Source: Phoronis australis (Eukaryota > Phoronida > Phoronidae). Taken from it: a stretch of 58,245 nucleotides of DNA. The stretch spans positions 76,195 to 134,439 of the forward strand of contig NMRA01000536.1 of NCBI GenBank assembly GCA_002633005.1, read 5' to 3'. The notes under the pieces were generated by a model that saw only the letters and a program-made list of their open reading frames with translations, ran no database searches and had not been told where the DNA came from. Position numbers and translations under genes: made by a program. Shown here one piece after another: positions 19,838-31,149 of the stretch. How positions within the stretch are numbered: the first letter of the stretch is position 1; the number at the start of each line of letters is the position of its first letter.

Positions 19838-22245
19838 GTATTAGTCGCTGTTCATGGGCTTCGTTGGCTGAACGTGCTGGATGAGATACTTGCGGTCACA
19901 AACCAACACTCCACGTTTAGCGTACGAGTTTCAAAGTCAAAAATAAGTATTGTAAACGACAAACATGACTGTTTTTAAAGTTGAAAAGTAAATATATAGT
20001 AGCTGTCTCCGTCTTTGAATTTTTAAAATCGATGTATTGATGAGAGAAATTAGCGAACAAGTTATTAGGTCGGCGTTGGGGTAGCACCAAAAGTCCAAAT
20101 GTTAGCGTAGGAGTTGTCTCATGATGCATACAAGCCGGTTCGTTCCCTGGACAAAGCTTCAGACGCAGATATCTCTTTTGATCGCATGCCCAATTAGTAG
20201 TTCTGGGAATGGCGCCACTGATCTCGCGTAGTGTTAGCGCAACCCGCACCCTCCGGTCGATTCTAAGTATCGCCTCCGAAGCCACCCAGCACCCCGAGAT
20301 CCCCTCAGTTGCAGCAATAGTCCGACACCCGATTTACCTCCTGACTTCCCGCCATCGGCCTGTCGACACTGCATGGAGTTCTAAAGGATATTTATCATAT
20401 CCGGCCCCGGCAGCAACAGTTTTAACTCCGTCCTCGCCCCTGCTTCCCCCCCCCCTCCCGGGGGCTCTAGTTCGGTCGCTTTATCAAGGCCGTAAAAGGG
20501 TAGACATGCATATTATCACTGACAGAGAACTTAAGGACACAAACAAACTTCGCCTTGACCTAGCTTTTGGAGCTGGTGCTATTGAATGTGAAATGTCAAA
20601 CTCTGGAAGTCTTGTTTGATTCTCAACAGGAATTTCATGATCATGTTGATTCTTTATGCAAATAAGCGGCTACAGAGTTTCTGTCCTGTTTAGATTACGG
20701 CGACATCTTTTGGACTCCTATAAAAAATGAACTTCTGGCATTATGCTTTGTCAGGTACCACTTCACATAATTATACTATTCCCTGGACTGGTGTCTATAT
20801 GATATATGTGCAGGTCTAGAGTCGAATGGATTCGCAGAATTCAGTGAAAAGCTTCAGTTTCGTGCTTTTGAGTTTGTACGGCTGTGAATCACCCTACACT
20901 GTTTTACTATCGTAAATCATGCGAATGCCCCCCCCAACCTTATGAAAAATATTACTCTTGATTGAAAAGTCTTCAAACATAGACCATGTCATCTAAAGTG
21001 CCTCAAGGTTAGACAGCTGTCGTACTACATTAGTAAAACCAAAGCTCTAACTGTGTCTAGATTTGGATGCTGCAGCTTAGGATACCAGTTCTATTCACCA
21101 TCACGGTGTTTTCCTGTGGAGCGCACCCTACCTGCCTCTCAGAAGCTGTTCTTGCATAAGAGATTCACAACTGATGTGAAGTTTTTAAACGTGTGAATGT
21201 CAGCAACAGATGTAGACAACAAAGGCAAGTACAGGACAGCCACGGATGCCAAAGGCGTACCCCCTGGGATTTATATGGATATACATGTACAATTTTATGC
21301 CCCTTGCCAGAGACGGGTGCACCTGGAGCAATACAACTTTGCATTCCTTTGAAGTTGATGTAAAGACGCTGCACAGGTGAAAAATGAAAATTCTTTCCTA
21401 AAATCATTTTGAATGATTGCAGCCGCATGCAGTCTATGAGATATTCAACAACCTTTAACGATCAGATGTTGGTTCTTATTCTAGAGAATTATTTTTGCAG
21501 TTTCATAACTCTAATATAGGAAGTGTTACATGTTTTGAAATCAGTATGTTGATTATTCTCATTCAAATAAGCATGACCAGTTTGCTGAGATTGAACGGGA
21601 AAGTAGAACACAAGATTTAATATTCAACTAGCACAAACTAATAAAAGAATTCGTGTTTGACAGCGTACAAGTTGGTTTATGACTTTGGAAGTCATCATGG
21701 CTGTTCAGTAGTCCAAATTCACCCCTAATTGGGTAATTTTTCATGTGGCTGAATCACAAAGTGAATAACATCTCTCGTAAGGGTGGCTAAAAGCTGCTCC
21801 AGTTGGTTTTCTGGTTCTCATGACATGTTTACATCCTACCTCGTGCCCAGAAAAAGATCATATTGGGAAGGATCAATATTTTCAAATTATATTGTCAATA
21901 CGTTACATAAGTAGGAGCTGAACGTGACAAGTATGACAGGAGAGATGGGAACATCTTCGCCATGAAGACAACATATGCTCTAAAATGGCTAGGTATTTGC
22001 ATATCCGAGCATAACTATAATCTACACTAAAGAGGAAAAAACTTTCTATAAATGAGCCTAACTACAGACTTCCTTGACACAATTATTGTCCTTCAACATT
22101 AACGTTATCGAAATATCTGCATATTCAGCCAAATGTGTACAACACTGCAGAGCCTGTAGAATTAACTTTTTTTAATTACTTTTTACCAATCCATGTCTTA
22201 GTAAAATTTAGCTCAAACGTACGTTGATAGCAAACCTATTTTATC
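19838..22245. other. no gene seen
   Basis: There are only short unsupported frames. A C/G-rich tract is at 20440-20465. No transposon domain or exon could be recognised. Confidence 0.4.
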
Positions 22246-22249
22246 GATT

Positions 22250-22570
22250 ACACGACCAAATTTCATTTTACATAAATATTCAAGATGAAATCTAAAAAAT
22301 GCAGTTACAGTTTTCTAAAGTATGACAGTCCAATCATTTAATTTTCGATTTAGACAAATTTGAAATTATTTCGTGTCTTTCTACTTTTGATAGCCCCTCA
22401 TGCAAAAGTGGAACATTTTAAAAACAACCCCTTAAACATCATGTTGGAGAACACGTCAAAGTATAGTGTGTGAAAGTTTCATATGAATTTGCCCACCAGT
22501 CATTTCTAAGATTTTCTAAAGTCGGCCAAATCTGAACATTTTTCTAGGGTCCGACGTAAACCTAATTAAT
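22250..22570 (+). repeat. dispersed repeat D (~300 bp), copy 1
   Basis: Shares ordered landmarks with copies at 32285, 35620 and 52700: tattcaagatgaaatc, cagttacagttttctaaa, ttttgatagcccctcatg, acattttaaaaacaa, gtttcatatgaatttgcc and tcatttct. The copies are about 60-75% alike by eye and all lie in the same orientation. Confidence 0.7.
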
Positions 22571-22866
22571 TTCTAACAATTGATGACACCACCAGATCTC
22601 AAACGTGGCCTCCCTCTGCCACCAAGCATCGCCTTAAATTCCAAACTTCCTGCCCCAAAATTGACATCATATGTATATATTCCCCAAGTGAATGTACAGT
22701 ACAAAACTGATTCGCCGTAATGTGATTTGATTACATGCATCACAAAAGTGTTTTACTTCAACATAATATGTTCCAGATTGTTTCAACAGGTGACGGCAGA
22801 AAGAGTACATGTGATCAGGTTTCGACAAATCTCCCTTGGCACAACTGTGGGTAAAGACTTAGACAA

Positions 22867-24393
22867 CTAACTACAATGTGTTTCTTTGTGAGAAATGAGT
22901 TCTTTGTTTCGTGTAAAGGTCTTTCCACATACTGAGCAGACATGCAATTTCTTGCCAGTGTGAACTTGTGTGTGAACAAGAAGACCGCCGCTTTTCGTAA
23001 AAGACTTTCCGCACACATTACATACATATGGTCTCTCACCTGTGTGTATTCTTGCATGATTGACAAGATCGACCTTACGTTTATAAGTCTTTTCACACTC
23101 AGTACATTTGTGTGGTCTCTCTCCGGTGTGTGACCTTGTGTGGCTCACAAGATCCCTCTTATGCTTATAAGTCTTATCGCACTCGGTACACTTGTGTGGT
23201 CTCTCTCCAGTATGTGTTCTGGTGTGAAACACAAGATCGCCCTTGAGTTTAAAAGCCTTTCCACACACGTTACAAGTATACGGTCTTTCACCAGTGTGTG
23301 TTCTGGTGTGGCCGACAAGATTCCCCTTCTGGTTAAAAGACTTTCCACACTCTGTGCACTTATATGGTCTCTCACCAGTGTGAATTCTTGAATGGATGAC
23401 TAGCAAGTTTTTTTTTGTAAAAGACTTTCCGCACTCAGTACACCTATGAGGCTCTTCACCAGTGCGTGTGCAACAGTGACGTTTAAAATCCGTATTTAGC
23501 TTAAAAGACTTTCCACACACTGTACAGAGGAATGGTCGCTTATCTGTGTGTCTTCTAGAGTGATTGACAAGGCAAGACTTTGAATAGAAAGTCTTCTCAC
23601 ACTCAGTACACTTGTATGGCCTTTCGCCCGTGTGTTTTCTAGTGTGAATCACAAGACCACCACTTCGTGTATACGACTTCCCACATATAGCACACTTGTA
23701 GGGTCTTTCACCAGTGTGAGCTCTTTCATGATGAATAAGGTCCCACTTTAGGTTAAAAGATTTTCCACACACAGTACACTGGTATGGCCTCTTACAAGTG
23801 CGCTTTCTTGAGTGGTTTACAAGACTGACGTTTGATTTCAAAGACTTTTTGCACCGAGTGAACTTGTATGGTCTCTCACAAGAGTGTATTCTTGAATGAA
23901 CACCGAGACTACGTCTACTTGGAAACGACAAGGGACACAGCGTACACCTGTACGCCATCTCCCCACTATAGATTCGGACATGAGCCTCCATTTGAAATCT
24001 ATGTTTGAATACCTGGCCACAATCATAACACTTGTACTGCTGCATAGTCCAAGAATTGTTTGTTACTGTCAGAGAGTTATCAACTGTCTCAATCACAGGA
24101 TTACCCTCCATGGTATTGTACTCATCACACTCCATAATGAGATCGGTGGGTACAAATAAACTGCTACCATAATGGGCCATGCCTTCGTTCACCCCATGTT
24201 CATGGCTTATAGTATTTATCCCGTTGCAGTCTTCATCCACTTCCTCTTTTATACAACACCCCTCCCCATTCTGGTCCCTGGCACTGCCGACAGAATTAAC
24301 CTCACCATATTCTGTGGTATTCAGGCTATGATCATGATTTTCCTTGAACTTGGTAACAGCCAAATCAGCAACATTGGCTAGCTTTAATGCCAT
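22867..24393 (-). CDS. C2H2 zinc-finger protein 3 (508 aa, 14 finger modules)
   Basis: Third member of the local family. ATG is at 24393 and TAG at 22867; the coding exon extends to an acceptor at 24424 (tttag). The N-terminus has the same acidic module (VGSARDQNGEGCCIKEEVDE) with an IKEE SUMO-type site and the LFVPTDLIMECDE segment. Fourteen finger modules follow. Module 1 ends in Tyr (HVRIY), module 3 has Phe and Arg at ligand positions (YKFTRC...HSRKR), and module 7 ends HCCTR, so about 11 are canonical. Modules 11 and 12 are near-identical (HKCTECDKTYKHK, HKCTECEKTYKRK). No effector domain is seen. The leader matches genes 1 and 2 but its upstream ATG is ACG. Confidence 0.95.
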   Translation of the reverse strand: MALKLANVADLAVTKFKENHDHSLNTTEYGEVNSVGSARDQNGEGCCIKEEVDEDCNGINTISHEHGVNEGMAHYGSSLFVPTDLIMECDEYNTMEGNPVIETVDNSLTVTNNSWTMQQYKCYDCGQVFKHRFQMEAHVRIYSGEMAYRCTLCPLSFPSRRSLGVHSRIHSCERPYKFTRCKKSLKSNVSLVNHSRKRTCKRPYQCTVCGKSFNLKWDLIHHERAHTGERPYKCAICGKSYTRSGGLVIHTRKHTGERPYKCTECEKTFYSKSCLVNHSRRHTDKRPFLCTVCGKSFKLNTDFKRHCCTRTGEEPHRCTECGKSFTKKNLLVIHSRIHTGERPYKCTECGKSFNQKGNLVGHTRTHTGERPYTCNVCGKAFKLKGDLVFHTRTHTGERPHKCTECDKTYKHKRDLVSHTRSHTGERPHKCTECEKTYKRKVDLVNHARIHTGERPYVCNVCGKSFTKSGGLLVHTQVHTGKKLHVCSVCGKTFTRNKELISHKETHCS

Positions 24394-24424
24394 TTTGAAA
24401 ATCTTTTCTCGTCCACGATAACAG

Positions 24425-25739
24425 CTAAAACGAACAATACAACTTCAGTTATGATTTCCTGAGCAATTAATTTGAACCTGAACACTTTAAACGAGACGGT
24501 TCTATTAAATAACGATTAGCGCGTGCAGGAAGCTTTTTTTCAGCACATAACATCTTGCCCTGGCTAAAACGTGAAAGTCATGTTGCCTACGGATTTTTTT
24601 TCCACTTTTCAACAGCATATAAACATATTTGCAGGCACTCTGGTAGACATTGTACCAGATGTGTGCAGGCCGTGTATGTGGACCCATTGCTCTGATCACC
24701 TGGAACACATCTGAGGATTTTTAACAATGCAGTAGACTGTTCCAAGAAACTGACTCGGGTTCATTTTTGTCTTAAGTCTAAGATGAGTCTCAAATTCCAA
24801 ACTTTGAAACTTCCACATCCAATAAGTTAGTCAAAATTAAGACAATGTGAACTTCAGTCAGAAACTTAAGGCAAACTTAAGATCACTTTCTTCGAACGGA
24901 CTTGAGACAAATTTAAGTTCTATATAAAAATTGTTTTAAATTTAACATTTGCCTTGACTACTAGTAAGTCAGTTAACATGGAACAGGTCCCTGAGCTTTT
25001 GAAAAATGGAAACACAACAATTTCGGAAATTGTTCATGATCGAATTTGAGGAAACTTTAAACTTGGAACATTTTGAGTGCAGGGGGACACATAAAATACT
25101 CAGACAATCTAGACTTCATTTGTTAAACAGATTTTTTTCTACTATGAGGTTTGTGTCATGAAAAGTGAATTAAGACAGAAATTCCATCTTGCCCTCCACA
25201 GAACTATTTCCAATACAATTATTACATGTTACCATTGGTTTACCTAGAATTTCAAAAGTGGGAATCCAAATTTCCAAAAATTGACTGAACACGGGAGTTC
25301 CAGTGAGCGTTGGCGGATCATCGGTATTGCTGCAGCAGCGTCGCCATCTAGTGGTGTATCCACCTATGTAACAACATAATAAAGTGAAGTGGAAATAAAA
25401 GTGTCATTGATAAAACAAAGACCATTTGTTTATTCGATAACTTTAACTGGAAGTCTACACAGACGTGTTTGAAGCAGTATGCAGAGACATTTTACTCAAC
25501 AAAGAATGTGACTTTCATACTAGAGATGCCAATGTCCACTTAGTCAAAAACCTGTAACACAGAGGTAACGATTTCGGCAGCAATGTCTTGTCTTCCACAA
25601 AGCAGATAGCCGGAATAATGTGTCTTGGTAAAGCCAGTCGCATTTTTATCTAGTTGGTAAACCAATCTTTAAAGTTTAATAGCTGAGTATTAGCTAATTT
25701 TTACCAAACATTTTCCTGACAGTCGACCAATAAATCTCA
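24425..25739. other. upstream flank of zinc-finger gene 3
   Basis: Contains the SINE tail described separately at 24632-24708; otherwise no gene or recognisable element. The non-coding first exon of zinc-finger gene 3 should lie upstream here but was not identified. Confidence 0.4.
24632..24708 (-). mobile_element. SINE 3'-tail fragment
   Basis: The reverse complement of this stretch (gatcagagcaatgg ... gtaccagatgtgtgcaggcc read on the plus strand) matches the tail of the complete SINE at 46470-46713. The tRNA-like head is absent, so this copy is 5' truncated. Confidence 0.75.
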
Positions 25740-25781
25740 TGCCTTGCACAGCTTTTATAATCAATTATCTCGAGGCAAACT

Positions 25782-26366
25782 ATGACAGAGTCAGGCCTCA
25801 AAACACGCAGCTTGACAATAGGGGAAAACATCAGGGTAACATTGCCTTTTGTGCCAGGGATCGCTGACCAGATCAAATCACATATGAGGAGACACGACAT
25901 TGCTGTTGTATTCAAACCTGTTAACACCATAAGGAGTCAATTGTTAAATGTGAAAGACAAAACCAGCAAAGAGAAAACATCAAATGTGGTGTATGGCATT
26001 TCATGCTCGGAACTGGGGCGTGGAGCAGCATACATTGGGGAAACCAAACAAGCCCTGAAAAGTCATTTCAACCAGCATCGGAGGTCCAGTTATGGGGACT
26101 GCTATGATTCTGCAGTTTTTAGTCACATGGCTTCCACAGACCACTTTTTCGCCATGGAAGATGTGAAGATCCTGGATAGAGAAGAACATTGGTTTCGGAG
26201 AGGGGTCAAAGAAGCTATCTACGAGAGAATTGAGAATCCTAGCCTCAATAGACAGGGGGGGCTGCGGTTTCACTTACCTAGGACATGGGATAGGGCGCTG
26301 AAGAGAATGCAACGAAAACTGTACGACAGATCACATGACAAGTCACGTGACAACTCAGTGGCCTGA
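25782..26366 (+). pseudogene. GIY-YIG endonuclease domain of a Penelope-like element
   Basis: The 194-residue open frame has the PLE linker (LPFVPGIADQIKSHMRRHDI, FKPVNTIRSQL) followed by a GIY-YIG nuclease. VYGISC and AAYIGET are the GIY and YIG strands. ALKSHFNQHR is the helix that normally has Arg where His stands (KSRF to KSHF), a likely inactivating change. KEAIYE supplies the metal-binding Glu, and NPSLNRQGG is the conserved PLE tail. The domain nicks DNA to prime retrotransposition in intact elements. Here there is no RT, so the fragment cannot move itself. Confidence 0.85.
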
Positions 26367-26398
26367 TGAAGTCCTCGAGAGGAGGACATAACATAGCC
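26361..26398 (+). ncRNA. degenerate hammerhead ribozyme motif of the Penelope-like element
   Basis: Directly after the endonuclease stop the sequence reads CTGATGA (26363-26369), then a stem GTCCTC/GAGGAC (26371-26376 with 26382-26387), then ATAAC. A hammerhead core has CUGAUGA, stem II and GAAAC in that order, and Penelope-like elements are known to carry such ribozymes at their ends. The second core box is ATAAC rather than GAAAC, which predicts loss of self-cleavage. Confidence 0.6.
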
Positions 26399-26638
26399 AT
26401 CTCCACGTACCGTAAGTCCAGTAATAGATTTATTGATTCTTATTCAGAGTTTTGAGTTTGTTTTGAAAATGTCGTCGCCAATTCACCACTCACACTCACA
26501 GGGATAATTTAACAGGATCAAGGAAAGATAAGACTTCAAAGGTTTATGCATTACCAGATTTTATTTGGATTTGGGGCAGTTGAGGTTGGGAGCCTCGGCT
26601 CGGCGAAGTTTAAGTGTTCAACCTTTATGTTTCTTATA

Positions 26639-27946
26639 CACGGGTGAGAAACAACATGACCGCTGGTCCTCTTAAATCGAACTGACTGACCCCAAAACAG
26701 AACCTCCGGGGATCAAATGGGACCGTCGTACCAGAATATGGGACTGACACACCTAAAAACAGGACCGCCCCACCAGAAAACAGGACCGCCGGAAACTGAA
26801 CATGACCGTCGGGGATTGAAACCGCAGTGACAAACAAGTTAAGATTTATTACCGGTAGGCCTACACAGATCATACAATGGAGCTATATACGTACGCATAT
26901 GCAGGTCTCTTGTCAATTACTCCAACTGAAATCTTTTGTGCGCTACAGGACACTTCGCTTTGTAGCATGTGGCGCTTTTTTTAACCACAAACCAACCACG
27001 TTGCACGCTTTTGAGCTAAATAATTATAACTTTATCCACTGCGTAAGTTTTGGAACAAAATGAAAATCGTTTTCTCCAATTTGACGTTTTAGTCAAGAAA
27101 AAAACACGGGCGTTCTGGTTCTCGGGTGAAGCATCATAACTAGCCTTTGTGCGGCAAAGCAGTATACTAAATATACAGCTTGGCGCCGATGTGGGTGTAA
27201 CACTGAACATATAAAATCTTCACCGAATTAGTGTTATTAAGGACACTCTTCCTTGAGTAAACTAAATTATTTAGCGGCGCTCGCCAGGAAAAATTGTCGT
27301 TCTATCGTTATTCTGCTGCTAAAATTGAGATGCGTTATTTTAGGTCGGCTTACATTGACCAGCTCCTTAATTTTTTCTCCGTTCAGTCAGCTCTTCTACG
27401 AGGTTGCGTACATGGCACAACAAATTATCGGAATTGGTTTCATTTTGTCATAAGTTTTTAGTATTTTAATACCAGCAAATCGAATTTCAGAACAAATCGT
27501 GCTGCTGCGAAGTTGAGTCATCATCTTTCGAAAGATGTTGGAAAATTTTAGAACATGTCGCGTGCTCATGTCACGAGCACGACAGACTTTTTTGTTACAT
27601 TAGGCAAACAAATGACGTTCATTAGATTGTTTTTCACTCAAGCGGCTGCAACCTGCAAGGTGAGTGTTGATTGACTCCTAGATTTTGCAAACGCCTGCTC
27701 CGCTGCTCAGCTAGCTGACCGGTTATGTAATCACAAGCAGTATCACACAAAGACATTGATAACTACAGTATTGTCCGGCGGTCATGTTCAGTCCCCGGCG
27801 GTCCTGTTTTCTGGTGGGACGGTCATGTTTTTAGGCGCGTCAGTCCCAATTTCTAGTGCGACGGTCCCATTTGATCCCCTTAGGTCCTGTTTTGGGTGAG
27901 TCAGTCCGATTTAGAGGACCGGTGGTCATGTTGTTTCTCACCCGTG
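26639..27946. mobile_element. foldback DNA transposon, ~175-bp terminal inverted repeats, TTATA target duplication
   Basis: The left arm (26639-26815, starting cacgggtgagaaacaacatg) and right arm (27776-27946) are inverted copies with internal ggaccgtc/ggtcctgtt sub-repeats. The flanks on both sides are TTATA (26634-26638 and 27947-27951), a clear 5-bp target site duplication. No transposase frame was found inside, so it is non-autonomous. The CAC...GTG termini with a 5-bp duplication resemble Transib-type elements, but that superfamily call is weak. Confidence 0.85.
27140..27674 (-). mobile_element. Helitron-like non-autonomous element, copy 1 (nested)
   Basis: On the minus strand it starts TCAATCAACACTCA and ends with a hairpin-bearing segment around tatatttagtatact followed by CTAG. 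It matches 56631-57221 along most of its length. It sits between the arms of the foldback element. TC start, terminal hairpin and CTAG end are Helitron hallmarks; no Rep/helicase gene is present. Confidence 0.5.
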
Positions 27947-27951
27947 TTATA

Positions 27952-30900
27952 TATGGTTATGAGTCATCGGGAAATTCGAGCGCCTGTGGCTGTGGCATTG
28001 CCAATGCCATTGGCGAGATGCATGCTGTATCTATAAGAACTGGTATTGTGGTTGGCAATTTATGACTTAGAGTGGTAAACCAACGCCCATACCTTAAACC
28101 TTATAGCGCCTTAACTTTGTTAACACCACTGATCAAAGCCTAAGAACAAACCAACTGGAACGTGTTGTCGATTGTCAAGGAAATCTCGCAGTGTTCACTG
28201 TGCGAAGGTAATAATACTAGTATCATACGTGTTCCCGGACAATGACTACCTCGTGGTGTTTGATTTTTTTGGTTTGCACGGTTGGGTAATGTGGCGATTG
28301 ACGTGATATAGAAAACGCAAAAGAAAAACCAAATATACTGTCACAAAAACATTTTGTTTCAGTTATTTTCCAAGAGAAATTTAATTTGAAAAATACACAG
28401 CCACCCGTGTTTCCCACGCCGGACACTCAGTGCCAGCCGGCAGATGGACGTCGGCCGAGGCACTTGACTCAGGCAGGGACCAAAAGTTCTTATTATTAGA
28501 AACTCAGTCAGCAAGCTTACAAACCCGAAGGCATATCATTCAAGAACTTATCTCGTTTTAAGCCATCAGCAAAACCCCGAGCGTGATCTTCTGCCGACGG
28601 TGAATGGTCGTACAGCTATAGTTAGTGTTGGAGGGCCACCTGTGGAATTAATTGTCGCCTTTCATTTATTCACGGTGAATAGGCCCATTTCATATTAATT
28701 AAGAGTCACCCTCTGAGACTGCAAGTCCTAGCTATCTTGGAGGAATTCTGGCTATAAGTTGAACTATTCGTGAAAGCCTGAGTCAGTTCATAGGCCTGGT
28801 CGAAAATTAAGCACGGCACCGATATCGTCACGTTCAACATGCGAAATAATGCTCACCATCAAAACAAAATGATCTACACGTTCCACATTTCAGTGCTCAA
28901 AACGGTTGGTTCAAATAATTGTATATGAAATCGGAGGCTAGACCCGGTAGTCCCCGTCTATATGAAAATACACCAAAGGAGCATTGGTGCAAAACTCGAT
29001 CAGTGATTTTCGTACTACCAGTGCGAAAAACTAGAAGTCGTGAAACGAACCGACCCGGTAATGGTGTTTTTTTTTTTAAAGTCATAGAAAAAACAATGTT
29101 GCGCAATACCGACCATAGGCCTACCTCATACCCTAGAGACGTTTTCTACTTCAAGTTTTCGACGCTATCAACTATCCTATGCCGTCAGTTAGTGGTGGGG
29201 ATTCGCTTTCGGCCACCCTAGACTTATTCATCTCAGCTCATACCCTTTCAGATACTAAGCTGAGCATAATATAGGAGCAGTCTATAGGACTCCCTGTTTT
29301 ATACGAGCAACCAAACATGGCTCAGTTCAAAATTGGTTTTACGGCGATCATGCTTATCTGTGTAGGATGCGCACAAATTGTCAATTTATTGACCTAGTAT
29401 AAAGTGGAAGCAAATGAAAGAAAGGTTTGGCTATTTAATTAACTTTCTTACTAAAACCAGTGAAAATGCAAACAGTTTTTAATTTGAAAACCAACCAGGC
29501 TTGTTAAATTGCAAACTATACATGCATTCGCCGTATTAATTCTTGGCATGTTATGCGAGCCACTAATGCAAGGCACATTTCGCCAATTATTTAGGATTTC
29601 TTTCTCATCTAGCAGTCTACAGAATGGTAGAAATCACGCAATGTTTGAATCGGTCACATTCACTGCCAAGAATTCTACAACGACACTTGGCTTACTCAAA
29701 ATCCAACTGCTGCCTGCTGGTTTGGTAAGTGGCACGACTGTATCGCAAACAAGATATGTCAAGATAATACAAAAGTTTTAGGTTGAGTCACATTTCTTAA
29801 CCGATTTTCAAAATTCAAAAACCAAACCACGTGCACTTTTCACGAACTATTCAAATATATGCCATAAAAAGCTATCAAAACAGAAATTTTGGAAAAACTA
29901 TTGTCGTCCCCAGTATGTTTATGATGGGTCTGATTATCTGAGGAACGGTAACGTCAGCAGCCTGAGGCGATGTAATAAATTTAACCAACTGCATAGTGAC
30001 TTTGATCATATAGCGGCAGAATCCGAGGTACGCAACTGAGTTGCCAAATCTCGCTCCGTGAGGGTGTCAAAGTAGGATTCTTTTCATAGTTGACCGACGG
30101 ATTTTTTCCGTCAACTGCACGTACGTGTATACGAATTAATGAAAACACATGCATCGCAAACCACAAAAGAAACTTTATCTGTATCACTAAATACTTATTT
30201 TTGGTTGTTTTTACTCGGAGGATGGTTTTTTCTATAGGTCAGTTCAAATCCCGAGACCGTTGTTATCAGTTTATGCAACAGTCGATTCGTGACCTGAGTG
30301 CAGATAAAACAGTTGAGCACTCATTTGCACGAAGTCTTAGAATCTTTGTCCCGGTCATGACTGAAAGGTCGGGTCGTAAACATAACACGCGTAAATCAAC
30401 AGAAGTTTACTAAATTTTAAAATTTATTAATCGACGACCGACTGGAAAACTTAATGCTGATTGTGATTTCAGGTTATCCACAACAGACAGGCATTAATTC
30501 CAAGCACCCGGTCAGCAACAACGGAATAAGTTCTAGGCATATAGCTTAATTCACGGAGCTCTGATCGAGCAATGTATTACTATATGGTTGACTATCGTAA
30601 CTTCTGGCTGCTGTACGTAGGAGGAAAAATAATTCTTGGAGTTGAATACGACTCACGTGTTCAAGAACTAACTCAACCAGTCACAAGCCTTTGCTTACAT
30701 CATTTGACAATTTTCACGAGAGCCGTGTTAATGGTCATATCCATTGCACAATCAAGTCAGTGACTTACAATCGCACTACCTGGTGCGGTGACAAATCCGA
30801 CTCGGCCAAGAGATTTTATGAGAATGTAGGCTTTTAAGAAGTACTTGACATTTCCAGAGGAAAAGCAGTGGACGTATGTTAATTAATATTCATGCGTGCC

Positions 30901-30960
30901 GTATATATTCTTACGACAAACATAAACGTAAACAAATAGACGTGTCACGACGTCCGGAGA
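27952..30960. other. no gene seen
   Basis: No domain-bearing exon was found. A plus-strand frame at about 29509-29722 ends in a good donor (TTG then gtaagt) and has a hydrophobic start, but it has no ATG, no clear acceptor and no recognised family. The stretch tactagtatcatacgtgttc near 28212 echoes 6740-6770. The right end should contain distal promoter elements of the downstream membrane-protein gene. Confidence 0.4.
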
Positions 30961-31000
30961 ACCGCAAAATGGGTCTCGTGATAGTGTCCTTGAATTCCCG

Positions 31001-31065
31001 TTACGTCACTGGATTATATAAGTGTCGCTTTATAAAGTACAGTTAGACTGCTCAGTCAACTGATA
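31001..31065 (+). promoter_or_regulatory. core promoter of the TspO-like gene (CRE-like site plus TATA box)
   Basis: TTACGTCA at 31001-31008 is a CREB/CEBP-type half-palindrome. Two TATA-like boxes follow, tatataag at about 31015-31022 and ttataaag at 31030-31037. An initiator-like tcagtca lies about 20-25 bp beyond the second. This is 85-150 bp upstream of the inferred ATG at 31150, which is a natural 5' UTR length. Confidence 0.55.
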
Positions 31066-31149
31066 ACTGGACCCGCGCTTGCTGACACATACTGATTGCA
31101 GGACGGTGAAACGTGAAAAGCAAACGAGAGACCTGTGCCTAGGATACTG

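Larger units (their letters stand above)
25740..26400 (+). mobile_element. Penelope-like element, 5'-truncated 3' end
   Basis: Only the C-terminal endonuclease region of a Penelope-like retroelement and the terminal ribozyme-like sequence remain. The reverse transcriptase is absent upstream. The frame at 25782-26366 is still open, suggesting a relatively young fragment. Confidence 0.85.

Noticed and set aside
20209-20619. 136-codon plus-strand frame
   Set aside because: Low-complexity Ser/Pro-rich translation in a C-rich stretch, with no domain, splice context or repeat homology.
29509-29722. Hydrophobic plus-strand frame ending in a strong gtaagt donor
   Set aside because: It begins at TTG rather than ATG, has no clear acceptor, and neither a matching exon nor a family could be recognised. 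It may be a first exon of an unknown gene, but support is too weak.
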